Below are positions 55,734-64,000 of a DNA stretch of 64,000 bases, one piece after another. The notes beneath the pieces were generated by a model. It had not been told where the DNA came from and ran no database searches. It was given only the letters and a program-made list of their open reading frames with translations. Made by a program: the position numbers and the translations under genes. Position 1 is the stretch's first letter; every line of letters begins with the position of its first letter. The stretch comes from Pelagibius sp037652055 (GTDB lineage Bacteria; Pseudomonadota; Alphaproteobacteria; Kiloniellales; Kiloniellaceae): the NCBI RefSeq assembly GCF_037652055.1, contig NZ_JBBKAH010000001.1, positions 62,001 to 126,000 on the forward strand, read 5' to 3'.

Positions 55734-57419
55734 TCACGCCACCAGCACCTGCTCCATGCGCTGCAGAGCGGTGCCGCGTGCCTCCAGCTGACCGAGGTCG
55801 GCGAAGAGTTCGGCGGCGCGGCGGTAGTCGCTGGCAGCGGCCATACCCTGGCCCAGGCGCGAGCGGCAGTCGCCGCGGCCCATGTAGGCCCAGGGTTCGG
55901 CCGGGTTCAGCGCCACGTCACGCTCGAAGTCCTGCAGCGCTGCGTCGAGCCGCCCCTGGCGCAGCAGGAAGCGCGCGCGCTGCTGGATGTAGGTGGCATT
56001 GCCGGTCTCCATCTCGACCGCACGGGTGAGGTCGTCCAGCGCACCGTCGCGGTCGCGCATCCGCTCGCGCCAGCGCGCCCGCTCGGCGAGGATGCGCGCG
56101 CAGTTCGGCGCCAGGCGTAGCGCCTCGTCGCAGTCGGCCAGCGCCTTGGCGTAATCCCTGATCTCGCCGTAGCAGCGCGCGCGGTCGAGGTAGAGCGAGG
56201 CGCGCGCCTCGCCGCGGATCAGGGCCGCGTTGAAATCGAGCACCGCATAACGCAGCTGGCCGAGCTTGCTGTAACACTGGCCGCGGCGCGCGTGCGCCTG
56301 CCAGGAACCCGGATCGAACTCCAGTTCGCGGGTGAAGTCGTCGATGGCCCCCTGATAGTCCTCCAACTGCTGCAGCAGGCGGGCACGGTTGCCGTAGGCG
56401 GGCGCGAAAGTCGGATCGGCGGCAATGGTGCGGTCGAAGTCCTCCAGCGCCTCGGTCAGCTTGCCCTGCCCTTCGCGGGCGATGCCGCGGCGGTTGAGGA
56501 TGCAGGGCTCCTCGGGGGCGAAGCCGGCGGCAGCGGTGAGGTCGGCCTCCGCCTCGGCATAGCGCTTCAGGCGGGCGTAGGCGGCGGCACGGTGGAACAG
56601 CGTCACCGCCTGGGCGCCGCCGAGGTCGAGCGCGCGGGTGAAGTCGGCCACCGCCTTCAGGTCGTCGTAGCGGTCCAGGTGGCAGAGGCCGCGGTTGGAA
56701 TAGGCCGCCGCGAAGCCGGCATCGTAGCGGATGGCGGTATCGAAATCGCACAGCGCGCCGGTCAGGTCGCCCTTTTCCCGGCGCACCATGCCCATGCCGT
56801 TATGCGCGGCCGCCCATCCGGCGCCCATCGCCCCGGCGCGCTCGAAATCATCGATGGCGAGGTAGGTGTAGCCGAGCCCGCGGTAGCTGTAGGCCCGCTC
56901 CAGATAGATGCGGCCCGCGTCAACACGGTCGGCGCCCGCATCACCGGCCAGCGCTGCGGAGAACTCGGCGACGGCGCCCTGGTGGTCGCCCGCCTCGGCA
57001 CGGGCGAGGCCTCGGGTGAAGCATCCGTCTGCGGCAGCGGCGCGGGTGTCGCGGGGGAACGCGGATGCGACTCCGCGGCAGCCGTCGGGCAGGCTCTCGC
57101 CCAGCGACTCGACCAAAAGATCGCGGGCGTCGGTGGTCGCCGGCCAGGCAGGGCTGCCGGCCGCGCTGTCGGCCGCGCTGTCGGCCGCGCTGTCGGCCGC
57201 GCTGTCGGCCGCGACCTCGCAGCCGGCGGTCCGGGCGGTGGTCCGGGCGGCAGCGGAGTCGAGGTTCACCATGAAGCCGAGGGCCAGAGGATCGAGGGCA
57301 ACCGATGCCCTGACGCGGCCCTCTTGGGGCGGGTCCGTCGGCACGAAATCGCAGTGAATCCGGGGCGACAGCAGCCGCGTGCCATTCCCGCCCGTCACTT
57401 TCTCTTGCTGGCCAGCCAT
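55734..57419 (-). CDS. Tetratricopeptide-repeat protein
   Basis: 561 residues. After an N-terminal low-complexity region come about ten TPR units (for example RIYLERAYSYRGLGYTYLAI, AAYSNRGLCHLDRYDDLKAV, PAYGNRARLLQQLEDYQGAI, WAYMGRGDCRSRLGQGMAAA), forming a superhelical scaffold. There is no clear signal peptide or catalytic domain. The N-terminal region includes four tandem AADS repeats (12 bases each, about 57168-57215). It may serve as a protein-interaction scaffold; partner unknown. ATG 57419 has AAGGGGA upstream. Confidence 0.85.
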   Translation of the reverse strand: MAGQQEKVTGGNGTRLLSPRIHCDFVPTDPPQEGRVRASVALDPLALGFMVNLDSAAARTTARTAGCEVAADSAADSAADSAADSAAGSPAWPATTDARDLLVESLGESLPDGCRGVASAFPRDTRAAAADGCFTRGLARAEAGDHQGAVAEFSAALAGDAGADRVDAGRIYLERAYSYRGLGYTYLAIDDFERAGAMGAGWAAAHNGMGMVRREKGDLTGALCDFDTAIRYDAGFAAAYSNRGLCHLDRYDDLKAVADFTRALDLGGAQAVTLFHRAAAYARLKRYAEAEADLTAAAGFAPEEPCILNRRGIAREGQGKLTEALEDFDRTIAADPTFAPAYGNRARLLQQLEDYQGAIDDFTRELEFDPGSWQAHARRGQCYSKLGQLRYAVLDFNAALIRGEARASLYLDRARCYGEIRDYAKALADCDEALRLAPNCARILAERARWRERMRDRDGALDDLTRAVEMETGNATYIQQRARFLLRQGRLDAALQDFERDVALNPAEPWAYMGRGDCRSRLGQGMAAASDYRRAAELFADLGQLEARGTALQRMEQVLVA

Positions 57420-57927
57420 CCAGATTTCCCCTTCGCCGCGCATCCGCCCCCTGCTCCCGGACCCTGCCCCGGATGATGGGTGGACGATTTTTCTTAGGAC
57501 GGCGAGCTTGCCCGAGGCCGCAGGTCGGCTCTGTGAGGAAAATCACACTTCCCGGAAAATGGCGGAATTCCGCGAAAAATACCGGCCCCCGGGCCTTCGG
57601 CGCCGGGCCGGACCCCGAATCGAGGGGCCGCCCAGCAAATCCGCGGAATTTCACCCGAAAAGGGGGGCCGATCGGCGGCCGATGAGCCGCGGCCCGGATG
57701 AGGGCTTCTCCCCATACCGGAAGCACGACGACGCGGCCGGGCGGCTTCTCTCTGCGCTTCGCTGCCTGTCATGCGGGCGTCATGAAGACGTCACGTAGCT
57801 GTGCAATACACCGCCTGGAATAAATCCAGGTCGAGGGCATCGTTGAACCGCCCCTGTGCCAGCCACCAAAGCCGGCCACCAAAGCCGGCCACCAAAGCCA
57901 GCCAAAAGAGTCCAACGGGAGAGAGCA
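57420..57927. other. Divergent TPR/phoX intergenic region
   Basis: 508 bases without a gene. Besides the PHO box it holds a hairpin CCTGGA-ATAAA-TCCAGG (57814-57830) and three tandem 13-mers of the type CGGCCACCAAAGC (about 57860-57898) in the phoX leader, just before the GGGAGAGAG ribosome-binding site. Confidence 0.7.
57766..57805 (+). promoter_or_regulatory. Four-repeat PHO box upstream of phoX
   Basis: Four 7-mers spaced exactly 11 bases apart: CTGTCAT (57766-57772), GCGTCAT (57777-57783), ACGTCAC (57788-57794) and CTGTGCA (57799-57805), with 4-base spacers. This is the PhoB direct-repeat geometry, two PHO boxes in tandem. A TAAAT-containing stretch 15 bases downstream could be the -10 region. 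Confidence 0.8.
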
Positions 57928-59823
57928 ATGAAAGACGACATCCGTAAACCGATCTCCGCCGACGCGTGGGATGAAATCAACTTCCCGCGGCCGGCCGAGA
58001 ACGACTTCGACCGCGTCGTGGAACGCGCCATCTCGCGCCGGGGCTTCCTGGGTGGCGCGCTGGCCTTCGGGTCGGGCGCGGCCGTCATGAGCGCCGGCCT
58101 GCTGAACCTGAAGCCGGCGTGGGCGCAGCAGACGTCGCGCTTTGCGTTCGAACCGATCCCCACCGCCACCGACAACACCGTGCACGTGCCTGAAGGCTAT
58201 AGCTGGCAGCGCCTGGCCAGCTGGGGCGACCCGCTGTTCTCCGGCGTGCCCGAACTCGACCAGCAGACCGGCGGCGCCGCCGAGGACGCCGACAAAGTCG
58301 TCGGCGAGAATACCGATGGCATGGAGCTGTTCCTGATCGACGGCCGGCAGGTGCTCGCCGTGAACCAGGAGTACACCAACAACGAGGTGAACCTGCCGCA
58401 GGCGGACAAGGGGACGCCGCGCGATGCCAGCGACGTCCTGAAGCTGCAGAACCTGCAGGGCGTCACCGTGATGGAGATCGCCGAAGGCGCGGACGGCTGG
58501 AGCATTGTCAAGGACAGCCCCTTCAACCGCCGCATCACCCACAACACGCCGATGCGGATTTCCGGCCCCGCCGCCGGTCACGACCTGCTGAAGACCGCTG
58601 CCGACCCCACCGGCACCCGGAGCCTCGGCACCTTCAACAATTGCGGTTCGGGCAAGACGCCCTGGGGCACCTACCTGACCTGCGAGGAAAACTTCAACGG
58701 CTACTTCGGCGCGACGGCAGAGCCGCAACTCAGCGCGCAGGTCGCCGCCGGATACGAGCGCTACGGCATCGCAGCCGAGGGCTGGGGCTACGACTACCAC
58801 AAGTGGGACGAACGCTTCGACACCTCGAAGAACCCCAACGAGCCGCACCGCGCCGGCTGGGTGGTCGAGATCGATCCCTCGGATGCGAGCAGCACCCCGA
58901 TCAAGCGCACCGCGCTGGGCCGCATCAAGCATGAAAATGCCGCGACCACGCTGGCCCCAGATGGCCGCGTGGTGGTCTATCTGGGCGACGACGAGCGTGG
59001 CGAGTTCCTCTACAAGTTCGTCTCGCGCGACATCTATGTTCCCGGCGGCGACACCTCGACGCTGCTGGACATCGGCCAGCTCTACGTCGCCAAGTTCAAC
59101 GACGACATGACCGGCGCGTGGGTCGCCCTGACCCCGGCGGCGACCGGCATGTCAGAGGCGGAGATCCTCATCTTCAGCCGCACCGCCGCCTCCAAGGTCG
59201 GCGCCACCACCATGGACCGTCCCGAGTGGGTGGCCGTGAACCCGGTCTCGGCGGAAGCCTACTGCGCGCTGACCAACAACAAGAACCGCGGCGTGAAGAC
59301 CAACGCGGGCGGCGACGCACAGCCAGTCGGCGGCCCCAATCCGCGCGAGGCCAACAACTACGGCCAGATCGTGCGCTGGCGCCCGGCGGCCGGTGATCAC
59401 GCTGCCGAAAGCTTTGAATGGGACCTCTACGTCATGGCCGGCAATCCGACCGTGCATGAAGGCCCCAATGCCGGTTCGTCGAACATCAACGACGGCAACC
59501 TCTTCAATTCGCCCGACGGCATGGCGATCGACACCACCGGCGTGCTGTGGATCCAGACCGACGGCGACGATTCCAACGAAAAGGACTTCGCCGGCCAGGG
59601 CAACAACCAGATGCTGGCGGGCGACCCGGTGACGGGCCGCATCGAGCGCTTCCTCACCGGGCCGAAGGGCTCGGAGGTGACCGGCCTGTGCTGGTCGGCC
59701 GACCGCCGCACGATGTTCGTCGGCATCCAGCATCCCGACGCGCCCTTCCCGGACGGCGACGGCAAGCTACCGCGTTCCTCGATCGTCGCGGTGAAGCGCA
59801 ACGACAACGCCCTCGTCGGCTGA
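57928..59823 (+). CDS. phoX: PhoX family alkaline phosphatase (DUF839)
   Basis: 631 residues. The Tat signal has SRRGFLGG (36-43) followed by a hydrophobic stretch and APAWAQ-type cleavage. Conserved PhoX blocks include NNCGSGKTPWGTYLTCEENF (the conserved Cys in the TCEENF region), GWVVEIDPSD, KHENAATTLAPDGRVVVYLGDD (metal ligands) and FNSPDGMAIDTTGVLWIQTDGD. PhoX is a Ca/Fe-dependent, secreted phosphatase that frees phosphate from organic esters under P starvation. The upstream PHO box and the downstream terminator define a single-gene PhoB regulon member. ATG 57928 has GGGAGAGAG upstream. Confidence 0.93.
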   Translation: MKDDIRKPISADAWDEINFPRPAENDFDRVVERAISRRGFLGGALAFGSGAAVMSAGLLNLKPAWAQQTSRFAFEPIPTATDNTVHVPEGYSWQRLASWGDPLFSGVPELDQQTGGAAEDADKVVGENTDGMELFLIDGRQVLAVNQEYTNNEVNLPQADKGTPRDASDVLKLQNLQGVTVMEIAEGADGWSIVKDSPFNRRITHNTPMRISGPAAGHDLLKTAADPTGTRSLGTFNNCGSGKTPWGTYLTCEENFNGYFGATAEPQLSAQVAAGYERYGIAAEGWGYDYHKWDERFDTSKNPNEPHRAGWVVEIDPSDASSTPIKRTALGRIKHENAATTLAPDGRVVVYLGDDERGEFLYKFVSRDIYVPGGDTSTLLDIGQLYVAKFNDDMTGAWVALTPAATGMSEAEILIFSRTAASKVGATTMDRPEWVAVNPVSAEAYCALTNNKNRGVKTNAGGDAQPVGGPNPREANNYGQIVRWRPAAGDHAAESFEWDLYVMAGNPTVHEGPNAGSSNINDGNLFNSPDGMAIDTTGVLWIQTDGDDSNEKDFAGQGNNQMLAGDPVTGRIERFLTGPKGSEVTGLCWSADRRTMFVGIQHPDAPFPDGDGKLPRSSIVAVKRNDNALVG

Positions 59824-59845
59824 TACGACAGGTTGCAGGTACCAC

Positions 59846-59877
59846 AAGGGGCGCACCGGCAGCGGTGCGCCCCTTTT
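59846..59877 (+). terminator. Rho-independent terminator of phoX
   Basis: A 13-base perfect stem (AAGGGGCGCACCG and its complement) with a 4-base loop and a T-run, 23 bases after the phoX stop. Confidence 0.92.
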
Positions 59878-60188
59878 GCGTTCGCCCGACGTTTGCCGTA
59901 ACCGGCGCCGGCCGCAGACGCGGTCCAGTTATTCAATATAAATCAATACATTGATGACCCTACCCGGAATTGCCGCGGTGCCCCTGCATCCCCCCAGGCG
60001 GCGTTTTCGTAGGTGGCGGCAGAGAACAAAGGAAACCATTTCCCCCTTCACGGCACATGCGACTGAAACATTCACGCTGCAGGGTCCCGCCGGCCGCCAT
60101 CTCCGCTCCCCACAGCCCGGACACCCCAGGCTCGACTCGGGCGCGGCGGCAGCCCTATTCTTGGCCCTGGTTCACGCAGGTCGCAGCG

Positions 60189-62870
60189 ATGTCCAAACCC
60201 TTAAGCTCCACAGGCAACAGCCTGCGCCGCTTCGCCGCGGCGCTGCACTGCGTCGGCCTGCCCGCGGCGGTCGCCACCGCGGCGACGGGCGGTGCGCCGC
60301 TGCGCCTGATCGGGGCCAACCAGGCCTTTGCCGATGCGACCGGCTTGGACAGCGCGTCGATCCCGGGTCGCGGGCTGGACGGGATCCCTGCCGAACTCTG
60401 CCCGTTGTACGACCGCCGCGGAGGGCACCGGAGCTGGCTGGTGATCCACCGCGAAACGGCGCCGCGCCAAGACGCTGCGCGGCAGACCTCCGCCGGCAAG
60501 GGCGAAACCGCAGCGGACGGCGGCTCCGCGTCCGACGATTTCCGCAGCCTGGTGGAGGAGATCGGCAACGGCGTGCTGGTGCATCGCGACTTCAAGCCGC
60601 TCTATGCCAACCGCGCCTGTGCGCGGCGCATCGGCTTCGAGGACGGCGCCGCCCTGCTGCGCGAGCCGACGCTGCTGCGCTTCCTGCCGGTCGAGATCCA
60701 CAACGGCGCCCTGCGCCGCCACGCCCGGCTGCTGGCCGGCGAGCCGCCGGGACCGGCGCGCATCCTGTCCTGCCTGACCCGCGCGGGCGAACCTTTCTGG
60801 GTCGAAGCCACAGAGAAGCGCATTCTCTGGCAGGGTGAGCCCGCCGTGCTGGTTTCGCTGAACGACGTCACCGAGCAGGTGAACACGCGGCGCAGCGAAC
60901 TGATGCTGCGCGAGGCGATCGACAATCTCTCGGACAGCTTCATCCTCTACGACGCCGACCAGCGGGTGGTGCTGACCAACCGCCGCTTCCACGAGACCCT
61001 GCCGTTCCAGCCCGGCCCGGTGGAGATTATCGGCAAGTCCATGCGCGAGCTGATCGAGACCAGCGTCAGGCACAACGCCATCACCGACCCGCGGGTCTGG
61101 CAGAATCCCAAAGGCTTCGCCGACGCCTTCATCGAAGACCGCCTGCGCGGCCGCACCGCCGTGCGCGAGGATGCCTGGCCCGACGGGCGCTGGGACATCG
61201 TCAAGGAACAGCACACGCGCTCAGGCGGCTTTGTCAGCGTGCGCACCGACATCACCGAGCGCAAGCGCGCGGAGATCGCGCTACGCGACCAGGAAAGCCG
61301 CCTGGAGCAGGCGCTGGCGGAACGCACCGCCCAGCTGAAAGGCGTGCTCGCCAACATCGCCCAAGGCGTCACCGTCACCGCGCCGGACATGACGGTGCTG
61401 CTGGTCAACCAGGGTTACCTCGATATCTTCGACCTGCCGGAGGAGATGGGTCGGCCGGGCATCCCACTGTCGGAATACATCCGCCGGGGCGTCGCCAAGG
61501 GGCATTACCCGCGCGCCGACGTGGAGGCCGCGGGCGGCGAGGAGAACTTCATCCAGCAGCGCCTGGCGCTGCTGTCGCGGCCGCGGCGCGGCGTCTTCCA
61601 GTCCACCCTGCCCGATGGCCGCGTCATCGAGATCCGCCAGCAGCGTCTGCCGGACGGCTGCGTGGTCGCCACCTACAACAACATCACCGACCGCGTGCGC
61701 ACCGAACGCGAGCTGCAGCGCCAGCGCGAGAAGAGCTATCAGAACGAGAAGCTGAGCGCGCTGGGCGCCCTGCTCGCCGGCGTATCGCATGAGCTGAACA
61801 ACCCCCTGTCCGTCGTGATCGGCCAGGCGGCGCTGCTGGAAAGCATGGCCGGCGACAGCGAAATCGCCGAGCGTGCCGTGAAGGTGCGCACCGCCGCCGA
61901 CCGCTGCGCCAAGATCGTGAGAACCTTCCTCTCCATGGCGCGCCAGCGCCCGGCCGACCGCCGCGCCATCCAGGTGAACGACCTGATCAAGGACGTGCTG
62001 GGGCTGGTCGAGCACCAGCTCAGCACCACCGACGTCGTGGTGACCTGCGAGCTGGCGCCGGGCCTGCCGACGGTCGCCGGCGACTCCGACCAGCTGAGCC
62101 ACGTGCTGCTGAACCTCTTCATCAACGCCCAGCAGGCGATGCTCGACACGCCGCGGCCGCGCCGCCTGATCATCGCCACGGACTACCTGGAAGCCAGCCG
62201 TGAGGTCCGCATCACGGTGCGCGACAACGGCCCGGGCGTCCCCCACGACATCCGCTCGCGTATCTTCGACCCCTTCTTCACCACCAAGCCGGTCGGCCAG
62301 GGCACCGGCGTGGGGCTGTCGGTCTGCCACGGCATGGTCAGTGCGCACGGCGGCAGCATCAGCGTCGGCGAGGCTCCCTTTGACCGGCCGGAGGGTGAGG
62401 CCGGGGGCGGCGGCGCCGTCTTTACCGTGCTGCTGCCGGCCGGTACCGCGGCCGCCGAGGCGGCGAGCGAGAGCGCGCCGCCTCGGCGTGCGGCCACCCG
62501 TCAAGAGGTGCTGGTCATCGACGACGAACCGGACATCACCGGCTTCCTGGTGGAAGTGCTGGAAGCCGCGGGCCACACGGTGGACGTGGCCGCCAGCGGC
62601 GAGGAAGCGCTGGCCCAGCTGCGGGACAAGGACTACTCGGCCATCATCTGCGACCTGCGTATGCCGCACCTCGACGGTCCCGGCCTCTACGAGAAGCTGA
62701 AGACGGTGAAGCCCCAGTTGGTCGAGCGCATGATCTTCGCCACCGGCGATCTGCTGAACGCGGAGACCGAGCGCTTCCTCAAGGCCAGCGGCCGTCCCTG
62801 CGTCGAAAAGCCTTTCATGCCGTCGCAGATTCGCCAACTGGTAGAAGAACTCGGCGGCGGCTCCGAGTGA
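60189..62870 (+). CDS. PAS-rich hybrid sensor histidine kinase
   Basis: 893 residues, apparently cytoplasmic. It has about four PAS-like domains (PAS/PAC boundaries at FWVEATEKRILW...NDVTEQV, FVSVRTDITERKRAE and CVVATYNNITDRVR), a coiled coil, and the H-box with His534 in GVSHELNNPLSVVIGQA. The HATPase shows NLFINAQQAM and GTGVGLSVCHGM. A C-terminal receiver (from about 774) has Asp822 in IICDLRMPHLDG. The ORF opens at 59970, but homology starts near ATG 60189; both lack a clear ribosome-binding site. No separate regulator gene is adjacent. The 59878-60188 stretch shows nothing else. Confidence 0.85.
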   Translation: MSKPLSSTGNSLRRFAAALHCVGLPAAVATAATGGAPLRLIGANQAFADATGLDSASIPGRGLDGIPAELCPLYDRRGGHRSWLVIHRETAPRQDAARQTSAGKGETAADGGSASDDFRSLVEEIGNGVLVHRDFKPLYANRACARRIGFEDGAALLREPTLLRFLPVEIHNGALRRHARLLAGEPPGPARILSCLTRAGEPFWVEATEKRILWQGEPAVLVSLNDVTEQVNTRRSELMLREAIDNLSDSFILYDADQRVVLTNRRFHETLPFQPGPVEIIGKSMRELIETSVRHNAITDPRVWQNPKGFADAFIEDRLRGRTAVREDAWPDGRWDIVKEQHTRSGGFVSVRTDITERKRAEIALRDQESRLEQALAERTAQLKGVLANIAQGVTVTAPDMTVLLVNQGYLDIFDLPEEMGRPGIPLSEYIRRGVAKGHYPRADVEAAGGEENFIQQRLALLSRPRRGVFQSTLPDGRVIEIRQQRLPDGCVVATYNNITDRVRTERELQRQREKSYQNEKLSALGALLAGVSHELNNPLSVVIGQAALLESMAGDSEIAERAVKVRTAADRCAKIVRTFLSMARQRPADRRAIQVNDLIKDVLGLVEHQLSTTDVVVTCELAPGLPTVAGDSDQLSHVLLNLFINAQQAMLDTPRPRRLIIATDYLEASREVRITVRDNGPGVPHDIRSRIFDPFFTTKPVGQGTGVGLSVCHGMVSAHGGSISVGEAPFDRPEGEAGGGGAVFTVLLPAGTAAAEAASESAPPRRAATRQEVLVIDDEPDITGFLVEVLEAAGHTVDVAASGEEALAQLRDKDYSAIICDLRMPHLDGPGLYEKLKTVKPQLVERMIFATGDLLNAETERFLKASGRPCVEKPFMPSQIRQLVEELGGGSE

Positions 62871-63124
62871 GCGAACCAGCGTAGGCGAATGGTCCGGGCC
62901 GTTCCCCGCCCTTTAAACGCCCCCGATTTGTCATAGGACGTCCAGGCTGACGCCGGGCTAGCCTCGCAGACAATCATCACACGGCGGGCTTCGACAGGTG
63001 AAGGCCCTCGGGGGTGAACGCCCCTGGCCGTCAGCGACAACAAGCATTGCAGAGGAAACACCCCCTGGGCGAAAGCCAAGGCGGGAGAGCCCCCGACAGT
63101 TAGAGGCGGAGTGCCGGGCCGGCA
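62871..63124. other. Gene-free region before the MBOAT gene
   Basis: About 250 bases, moderately structured (short inverted repeats), no gene or recognised riboswitch. Confidence 0.4.
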
Positions 63125-64000
63125 ATGCTGTTCAATTCCCACATCTTCATTTTTGCCTTCCTGCCGCTGGTGCTCGCCGGCTTCTTCGCCGCCGCCAGCC
63201 TGGGCGGACGGCGCCCGGCGATTCTGCTGCTGGTCGCCGCCTCGCTGTTCTTCTACGGCTGGTGGAACCCCGCCTTCCTGCTGCTGCTCGGCATTTCGGT
63301 CGCCGTCAACTACAGCCTCGGGCTCGCCATCGCCGCTGCGCACAGTGCCAAAGGCAGCCGCTCAGCGCGGCCCTTGCTGTGGCTCGGCGTCGCCGTCAAC
63401 CTGGGCCTCATCGGCTACTTCAAGTATGCCGGCTTCCTGGCCGGCAGCGTAAACGGCCTGATCGGCACCCATCTCGACGCCGGCGGCATCGTGCTGCCGC
63501 TGGCGATCTCCTTCTTCACCTTTCAGCAGATCGCCTACCTTGTCGACCTCAGCCAGGGTGAGCCGGCCGAGCGCGACTTCGCGCGCTACTGCCTCTTCGT
63601 TGTGTTCTTCCCGCAGCTCATCGCCGGGCCCATCGTGCACCACCGCGAAATGCTGCCCCAGTTCGCTGAGGACCGCACCTTCCTGCCGCGCGCCGACAAT
63701 CTGGCCATCGGCTTTACCATTTTCGTCATCGGCCTGTTCAAGAAGGTGGTCATCGCCGACAACCTGGCGACGGTCGCCACGCCGGTGTTCGGCGCCGCCG
63801 AGAGCGGCGCCGATCTGCACTTCTTCCAGGCCTGGGGCGGTGCCTTCGCCTACAGCCTGCAGCTCTACTTCGACTTCTCCGGCTATTCCGACATGGCGAT
63901 CGGCATCGCGCGCCTGTTTGGCATCAAGCTGCCGCTGAACTTCGACGCGCCCTACCGCGCCACCTCGATCATCGACTTCTGGCGGCGCTGGCACATGACG
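63125..64000 (+). CDS. MBOAT family O-acyltransferase (AlgI-like), 5' part
   Basis: 292 codons are visible and the frame is still open at the window edge. At least seven hydrophobic helices are present. It begins MLFNSHIFIFAFLPLVLAGF, has YFKYAGF, LPLAISFFTFQQIAYLVD, FFPQLIAGPIVHHREMLPQF and YFDFSGYSDMAIGIARLFGI, and stops at DFWRRWHMT, the first conserved active-site block of AlgI/DltB-type MBOAT proteins. These enzymes acetylate extracellular polysaccharides at the inner membrane. Downstream alginate- or SGNH-type partners, if any, lie outside. Confidence 0.9.
   Translation, partial: MLFNSHIFIFAFLPLVLAGFFAAASLGGRRPAILLLVAASLFFYGWWNPAFLLLLGISVAVNYSLGLAIAAAHSAKGSRSARPLLWLGVAVNLGLIGYFKYAGFLAGSVNGLIGTHLDAGGIVLPLAISFFTFQQIAYLVDLSQGEPAERDFARYCLFVVFFPQLIAGPIVHHREMLPQFAEDRTFLPRADNLAIGFTIFVIGLFKKVVIADNLATVATPVFGAAESGADLHFFQAWGGAFAYSLQLYFDFSGYSDMAIGIARLFGIKLPLNFDAPYRATSIIDFWRRWHMT

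Noticed and set aside
62871..63124. Riboswitch upstream of the MBOAT gene
   Set aside because: Some short inverted repeats but no cobalamin, cyclic-di-GMP or other recognisable core.

Overview
The window looks like a chromosome segment of a high-GC alphaproteobacterium, most likely a marine or soil member of the Rhodospirillales sensu lato (inference). Supporting genes are TrcR (DUF1013), DUF1192, two YdcH/DUF465 proteins, COQ9 near rpsU, a TIGR02444 protein beside pfkA, and a PhoX phosphatase. Three families of short dispersed palindromic repeats fill many intergenic gaps. Most genes are strongly GC-biased. Three stretches are visibly AT-richer and look acquired: about 2.05-2.75 kb, 21.3-25.25 kb and 39.5-43.6 kb.

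Layout. 0-12.2 kb holds a truncated S10 carboxypeptidase-like gene, a methyltransferase, an ABM-domain protein, the C4-dicarboxylate two-component pair dctB/dctD, a quinone oxidoreductase, trcR, a cyclooxygenase-like haem peroxidase, and an SDR/malate-lactate dehydrogenase pair. 12.4-19.1 kb is an iron-uptake locus: FecI-type sigma, FecR, TonB-dependent receptor with STN domain, DUF3649, PepSY protein and DUF3325, with a Fur-box-like site and an ECF-promoter-like site. 19.1-21.0 kb is prpE. 21.5-25.1 kb is a three-gene ABC-3C-type defence cassette (nuclease-like protein, middle component, DUF3732 Rad50-like ATPase).

25.3-37.3 kb is accessory and housekeeping sequence: a 3' fragment duplicated from an HD-domain gene about 5 kb away, a lipoprotein hydrolase, small unknown proteins, a BTLCP protease with an orphan solute-binding protein, the intact HD protein, a lone receiver, a GNAT enzyme, an MCP, and a slipin preceded by two abutting tRNA-like sequences. 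37.8-39.5 kb is an acyl-CoA synthetase. 39.7-42.7 kb is a second likely defence locus: a free-standing reverse transcriptase followed by an ExoI-like exonuclease, with an unusually long, hairpin-rich leader.

43.7-64 kb is mostly housekeeping: DUF465, ubiX, TIGR02444, pfkA, DUF465, a diguanylate cyclase, purE-purK, a HisKA_2 kinase with its receiver, a PAS protein, def-coq9, rpsU, a GNAT enzyme, a TPR protein, phoX behind a four-repeat PHO box, a hybrid kinase, and the start of an MBOAT acyltransferase cut by the window edge.

The items most worth follow-up are the RT + ExoI operon and its leader, the tandem tRNA-like pair with the slipin, the cyclooxygenase-like enzyme with Asp at the distal-histidine position, the ABC-3C cassette, and the PHO box of phoX.
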